Shown in pieces: positions 50,092-53,831 of a stretch of DNA of 53,831 nucleotides. Numbering within the stretch: position 1 is the stretch's first letter; each line of letters opens with the position of its first letter. The DNA is from Verrucomicrobiaceae bacterium (GTDB lineage Bacteria; Verrucomicrobiota; Verrucomicrobiia; Verrucomicrobiales; Verrucomicrobiaceae). The stretch is taken from assembly GCA_947458455.1 (NCBI GenBank), contig CANGYJ010000010.1:1-53831 (forward strand), in the 5' to 3' direction. A program made the translations under genes and the position numbers. The notes under the pieces were generated by a model. It searched no databases. It was not told the DNA's origin and saw only the letters and a list, made by a program, of their open reading frames with translations.

Positions 50092-53000
50092 ATGAAGCAG
50101 CTCCTATTCTCACTCGCCCTCCTCGGCTCGATCGCGTCCGCGCAGGAATACCTCGAAATCGCCGCGAATCCGGGCGGAGCCGGGGGTGGCAAGAAAATCG
50201 TGCTCGTCGCGGGCGATGAGGAATACCGCACGGAGGAGTCGATGCCGATGCTGGCGAAGATTTTAGCCAAGAAGCATGGCTTCAATTGCATCGTGCTGTT
50301 CTCCACGGACGAAAAGGCGGGCTACATCGACCCGAACAACCAGAAGAACATCCGCGGCACTGAATTGCTCGGCGACGCGGACCTCATGATCATCGGCACG
50401 CGCTTCCGTCAGCTCCCGGACGATCATCTGGCGAATTTCGCGAAGTTCCTCAATGCCGGGAAGCCGGTGATCGGCTTCCGCACGGCCACGCATGCCTTCA
50501 GCGGCAAAGCGCAGACGGGTGACTTCAAGTGGAGCGAGTTCGGCCTGCAAATCCTTGGTGAGAAGTGGGTGGCGCATCACGGAGCGCACAAGAAGGAAGG
50601 CACGCGCAGTGTGTTTGAGACGACGAATTTGAACCATCCGGTTCTTCGCGGTGTGGATGAGATCTTTGGCACCACGGATGTCTATGCCGTGAAGAATCTC
50701 GATCTCAGCAAGGCCACAATCCTTCTGCGTGGCGCAGTGACGGAGACACTGCATGACCGCTCGGTGCCGATTCGTGGGCCGAAGAATGATCCGATGCAGG
50801 CGCTAGCTTGGCTTTTTGAGTACACCGCGCCAGATGGCAAGGCGAAGGGCAAATCCTTCTGCACCACGATGGGTGCCTCGGTCGATTTCGCGGATGAAGA
50901 CCTGCGTCGCCTGATCGTGAATGCCACGCATCACCTGCTCGGCCTGGAAGTGCCTGCAAAGGCGGATGTGGCCTTCGTCGATCCGTTCAGCCCCACCATG
51001 TATGCCGCGCTGAAGAACGACTATTATAAAGAGCGCAATCTGAAGCCCGGCGACTTCGCCACCGGCAAAAGCCCCTCGTTGGGCCTGCCAGGCGACAAAA
51101 AAGCCGCCAAGCCAACTCAGCCAGACAATGCGCCGCATGCACCGAGTGCCGAGCCGCCTGCCGCGACCTCCGCCCGTGCGCAAAACGTGGCTCCACCGAC
51201 CACAGGCGAGCGCATCGTGCTCGTCGGCAATGGTTTGGCTGAGCGTGACACCTGGTACAGCCGCATCGAGACGGAGCTGCAGCTTCGTTATCCGAATCAG
51301 GCGCTCTTCTTCCGCAACATGGGCCATGTGGGCGACACGCCCGGCTTCCGTCCGCATCCCGCCCGCGTTTCGCAGTGGGCCTTCCCCGGCGCGGAGAAGT
51401 TCCACCCCGACAAGACGACTCACAACGGCAAGGGCTTTTACCCCACGCCGGACCAGTGGCTCACGCATCTGAAGGCGGACACGGTCGTCGGCTTCTTCGG
51501 CTACAATGAGTCCTTCGATGGAGCGAGCAAGGTGGGCAACTTCGAGGCCGAACTCGACGCCTGGGTCGTCCACACGCTGAGCAAGGCCTACAATGGCAAG
51601 ACCGCGCCGCGTGTGGTGCTCGTCAGCCCCGTCGCGTATGAAGACCAGAGCGCCAAACGCGATCTGCCGAAGGGCGACGTGGAAAACTCCAACTTGCTCC
51701 TCTACGCCGCCGCCATTGAGAAGGTCGCTAAGAAGCACTCACTCACTTACATCGACCTCTTTTCGCCCACGAAGGCGATTTATGCCAAAGGCGGCGCGGC
51801 CTTCACCACCGGCGGTTTTGTGCCGACGGATACGGGCTATGCCGAAGTCGCCAAGATGCTCGCCACCGGTCTTTATGGCCACGCCAGCTACGAGTCGAAG
51901 GCCGATCCAAAGCTCGTGCACGAAGCCGTGAAGCAGAAGGATTGGTTCTGGAACTGCGACTACAACATCCTCAACGGCGTCCACACCCACGGCCAACGCT
52001 ACAATCCGTATGGTCCGCAGAATTACCCCGATGAAGTGAAGAAGACCCGCGAGATGGCCGCGCTGCGTGATGATTTGATCCGCAATGTCGCCGCCGGCAA
52101 AACAACCGATTTGAAAGTCGATGACAGCAAGACGCACCAGCTGGCCGAGGTGCCGACGAACTATGTGCCGAGCGTGAAGAACGGCAGCACGAAGTATCTC
52201 TACGGCGAGGAAGCCGTAAAGACGCTCAGCGTGCCGGAAGGCTACAAGGTCGAGATGTTCGCCAGCGAGAAGGAATTCCCGAACCTCGCGAACCCCATGC
52301 AGATGAGCTTCGACAACAAAGGCCGTCTTTGGGTCGCCACGATGCCCACCTACCCGCACTACCGCCCCGGTGATGCGCTGCCGAATGACATGCTGCTCAT
52401 CTATGAAGACACCAATGGCGACGGCAAAGCCGACAAGGAAACCGTCTTCGCGGACAAGCTGCACCTGCCCATCGGCTTCGAGTTCGCCCCGGAGGGCGTG
52501 TATGTGACGCAGGAGCCGAATGTCGTGCTCATCCGCGACACGAACGGCGATGACAAGGCCGACAGCATGGAGATCATCCTCGGCGGCTTTGACACGCATG
52601 ACACGCACCACGCCATCAGCGCCTTCACCGCCGATCCCAGCGGAGCCTTCATGATGTGCGAGGGCGTCTTCCTCCACTCCAATGTCGAGACCCCCTACGG
52701 TCCCGTGCGATGCGTCGATGGCGGCTTCTTCCGCTACAGTCCGCAGCGCGGTCAGCTGGAGCGCACCATCCAGATGGGCATCCCGAATCCTTGGGGCTTC
52801 ATCTTTGACCAGTGGGGCCAGGATTTCCTCCTCCACACTTCCGGCACCACCATGAACTGGGCGCTCCCCGTCGAAGTGAAGCCCACCTTTGGCAGCAAGA
52901 CACCCTCCACCGCCGATCTCGTCCCGAACGAGCATAAAGTGCGCCCCACCAGCGGCCTCGAAGTCGTCAGCAGCCGCCACTTCCCCGACGACGTGCAGGG

Positions 53001-53831
53001 CGACCTCATCTACTGCAACGCCATCGGCTTTCTCGGCATCAAGCAGGTGAAAATCGAAGACGCAGGCACCGGTTGGAAGACCTCCCACCGTCACAACCTG
53101 CTCCAGAGCAGCGATGGCAATTTCCGCCCCGTCGATCTGGAATTCGCCCCCGATGGCAGCCTCTTCGTCATCGACTGGCACAACGTGCTCATCGGCCACA
53201 TGCAGCATAACGCCCGCGATCCCCTGCGCGATCACGTCCACGGCCGCATCTACCGCATCACCTATCCTGGCCGCCCGCTGGTGAAGGCCGCACCCGTCGC
53301 CGGAGCCCCTGTGGCCGCGCTTTTGGAAAATTTGAAAGCTCCCGAAATGCGCCAGCGCTACCGCACCCGCCGCGAACTCCGGGCGCATCCCGCCAGCGAA
53401 GTGCTGCCTGCCGTCAAAGCCTGGGCCGCCGAGCAAAAAGACACCCACGCCAAGCTCGAAGCCCTCTGGACCACCTGGGGCCTCAACGCCGCCGATGAAG
53501 GCCTGCTCCGCGAAATGCTCGCCTCCAGCGACTTCCATGCCCGCGCCGCCGCCGTCCGCGTCCTGCGCTACAACACCCACCGCGTCGCCGATCACGTCGC
53601 CCTGCTCGAAAAAGCCGCTGCTGATGAAAATGGCCGCGTCCGCCTCGAAGCCATCGTCGCAGCCTCCTGGCTGCCGAACATCCCCGCCGCGAAAAACATC
53701 GTCGCCATCGCTTCCAAGCTCCCGCTCGATGATTGGAACAAAAACGCCGCCAAAACCGCCGCAGACCGCCTCGCCGGTGTCGTCGAAGTCGTGAAGCCAG
53801 AATACACAGTCGCGAAACCACCCGCTTACCT
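50092..53831 (+). CDS. Giant secreted ThuA-SGNH-PVC dehydrogenase fusion (partial, runs off right edge)
   Basis: An open frame of 1246 codons from ATG 50092 to the window end. A signal peptide (MKQLLFSLALLGSIASA) is followed by a ThuA-like glutamine-amidotransferase fold (about 35-285: KIVLVAGDEEYRTEESMPML), a Pro-rich linker, an SGNH/GDSL-hydrolase-like domain (about 370-605: ERIVLVGNGLAERDTWYSRI), and from about 700 to 1060 the PVC-type membrane-bound dehydrogenase propeller (VPEGYKVEMFASEKEFPNLA, NPWGFIFDQWGQDF, HVHGRIYRITYPGRPL). HEAT-like helices follow from 1080. Family members usually end in a heme-binding cytochrome c domain, beyond the edge here. It probably acts in periplasmic sugar or polysaccharide oxidation; the substrate is unknown. 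Confidence 0.9.
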   Translation, partial: MKQLLFSLALLGSIASAQEYLEIAANPGGAGGGKKIVLVAGDEEYRTEESMPMLAKILAKKHGFNCIVLFSTDEKAGYIDPNNQKNIRGTELLGDADLMIIGTRFRQLPDDHLANFAKFLNAGKPVIGFRTATHAFSGKAQTGDFKWSEFGLQILGEKWVAHHGAHKKEGTRSVFETTNLNHPVLRGVDEIFGTTDVYAVKNLDLSKATILLRGAVTETLHDRSVPIRGPKNDPMQALAWLFEYTAPDGKAKGKSFCTTMGASVDFADEDLRRLIVNATHHLLGLEVPAKADVAFVDPFSPTMYAALKNDYYKERNLKPGDFATGKSPSLGLPGDKKAAKPTQPDNAPHAPSAEPPAATSARAQNVAPPTTGERIVLVGNGLAERDTWYSRIETELQLRYPNQALFFRNMGHVGDTPGFRPHPARVSQWAFPGAEKFHPDKTTHNGKGFYPTPDQWLTHLKADTVVGFFGYNESFDGASKVGNFEAELDAWVVHTLSKAYNGKTAPRVVLVSPVAYEDQSAKRDLPKGDVENSNLLLYAAAIEKVAKKHSLTYIDLFSPTKAIYAKGGAAFTTGGFVPTDTGYAEVAKMLATGLYGHASYESKADPKLVHEAVKQKDWFWNCDYNILNGVHTHGQRYNPYGPQNYPDEVKKTREMAALRDDLIRNVAAGKTTDLKVDDSKTHQLAEVPTNYVPSVKNGSTKYLYGEEAVKTLSVPEGYKVEMFASEKEFPNLANPMQMSFDNKGRLWVATMPTYPHYRPGDALPNDMLLIYEDTNGDGKADKETVFADKLHLPIGFEFAPEGVYVTQEPNVVLIRDTNGDDKADSMEIILGGFDTHDTHHAISAFTADPSGAFMMCEGVFLHSNVETPYGPVRCVDGGFFRYSPQRGQLERTIQMGIPNPWGFIFDQWGQDFLLHTSGTTMNWALPVEVKPTFGSKTPSTADLVPNEHKVRPTSGLEVVSSRHFPDDVQGDLIYCNAIGFLGIKQVKIEDAGTGWKTSHRHNLLQSSDGNFRPVDLEFAPDGSLFVIDWHNVLIGHMQHNARDPLRDHVHGRIYRITYPGRPLVKAAPVAGAPVAALLENLKAPEMRQRYRTRRELRAHPASEVLPAVKAWAAEQKDTHAKLEALWTTWGLNAADEGLLREMLASSDFHARAAAVRVLRYNTHRVADHVALLEKAAADENGRVRLEAIVAASWLPNIPAAKNIVAIASKLPLDDWNKNAAKTAADRLAGVVEVVKPEYTVAKPPAY

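Noticed and set aside
51739..53595. 618-codon minus-strand open frame, with another at 50803-51738
   Set aside because: Both are antisense to the PVC dehydrogenase fusion, which has clear domains and a signal peptide. The minus frames are composition shadows.

Overview
The window reads as bacterial chromosome from the PVC superphylum, most likely Verrucomicrobiota of the Verrucomicrobiaceae/Prosthecobacter type. Supporting evidence: a giant secreted protein with a PVC-type dehydrogenase propeller, a DUF1080 secreted hydrolase, high GC, and core genes that almost all lack a Shine-Dalgarno sequence. No marker gene fixes the species, so this is inference from gene families.

Bases 1 to about 13,270 form an accessory region with mobile-element character. 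At the left edge the 3' end of an ISL3-type insertion sequence has cut a DUF1156 DNA methyltransferase gene right after its DPPY motif. That gene overlaps by one base a 1172-residue helicase with a DUF3883 C-terminus. Helicase plus DUF1156 methylase fits the Hma (helicase-methylase-ATPase) type of defence locus; here it looks inactivated. A complete SIR2 + HerA pair (Nezha type) lies at 7072-10109 on the minus strand. Between and around these modules are plus-strand genes with strong Shine-Dalgarno sequences: a DUF6876 protein, an 87-residue orphan, an ArdC antirestriction protein with a coupled 72-residue protein, and a 215-residue orphan. Three near-identical 76-nt palindrome-rich repeats precede the DUF6876, 87-residue and ardC genes. 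Two of them are followed by a long hairpin whose arms differ in sequence but stay perfectly paired. I propose a shared structured leader, perhaps a single-stranded-DNA promoter or regulatory RNA, of the mobile backbone, with the defence genes as cargo. An intact tRNA-Val(UAC), a short gene remnant and the 5' half of a second tRNA-Val mark the right junction (13,009-13,269).

From 13.5 kb onward the DNA looks like core chromosome. 13.5-19.7 kb: an RND efflux system (permease, adaptor, TolC) interrupted by a small-protein/nucleotidyltransferase pair. 19.7-25.3 kb: outer-membrane porin, DUF1080 protein, aminotransferase, folD and a coiled-coil protein built of 43-residue repeats. 25.3-31.3 kb (minus strand): lipoprotein aminopeptidase, galU, aldehyde dehydrogenase and an FdhF/YdeP-type molybdopterin oxidoreductase. 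31.4-39.5 kb: YdjY-like protein, thiolase, peptide deformylase, metallo-beta-lactamase-fold protein, secreted LamG-like protein, rhodanese, sufT and an aldolase/short-chain dehydrogenase fusion.

39.5-44.9 kb is a second mixed region: a DUF2188 protein with a FINCPF-type protein, a dual-specificity phosphatase, an orphan, a His-rich TonB receptor behind a palindromic candidate metal operator, and a second small-protein/nucleotidyltransferase pair that overlaps by 110 bases and uses a TTG start. 44.9-53.8 kb: a PotA-type ABC ATPase, a membrane pseudokinase with an outer LamG-like domain, rarA, an Rrf2 regulator and the partial ThuA-SGNH-PVC dehydrogenase fusion running off the right edge. Several dispersed palindromic repeats occur, some inside coding sequence.
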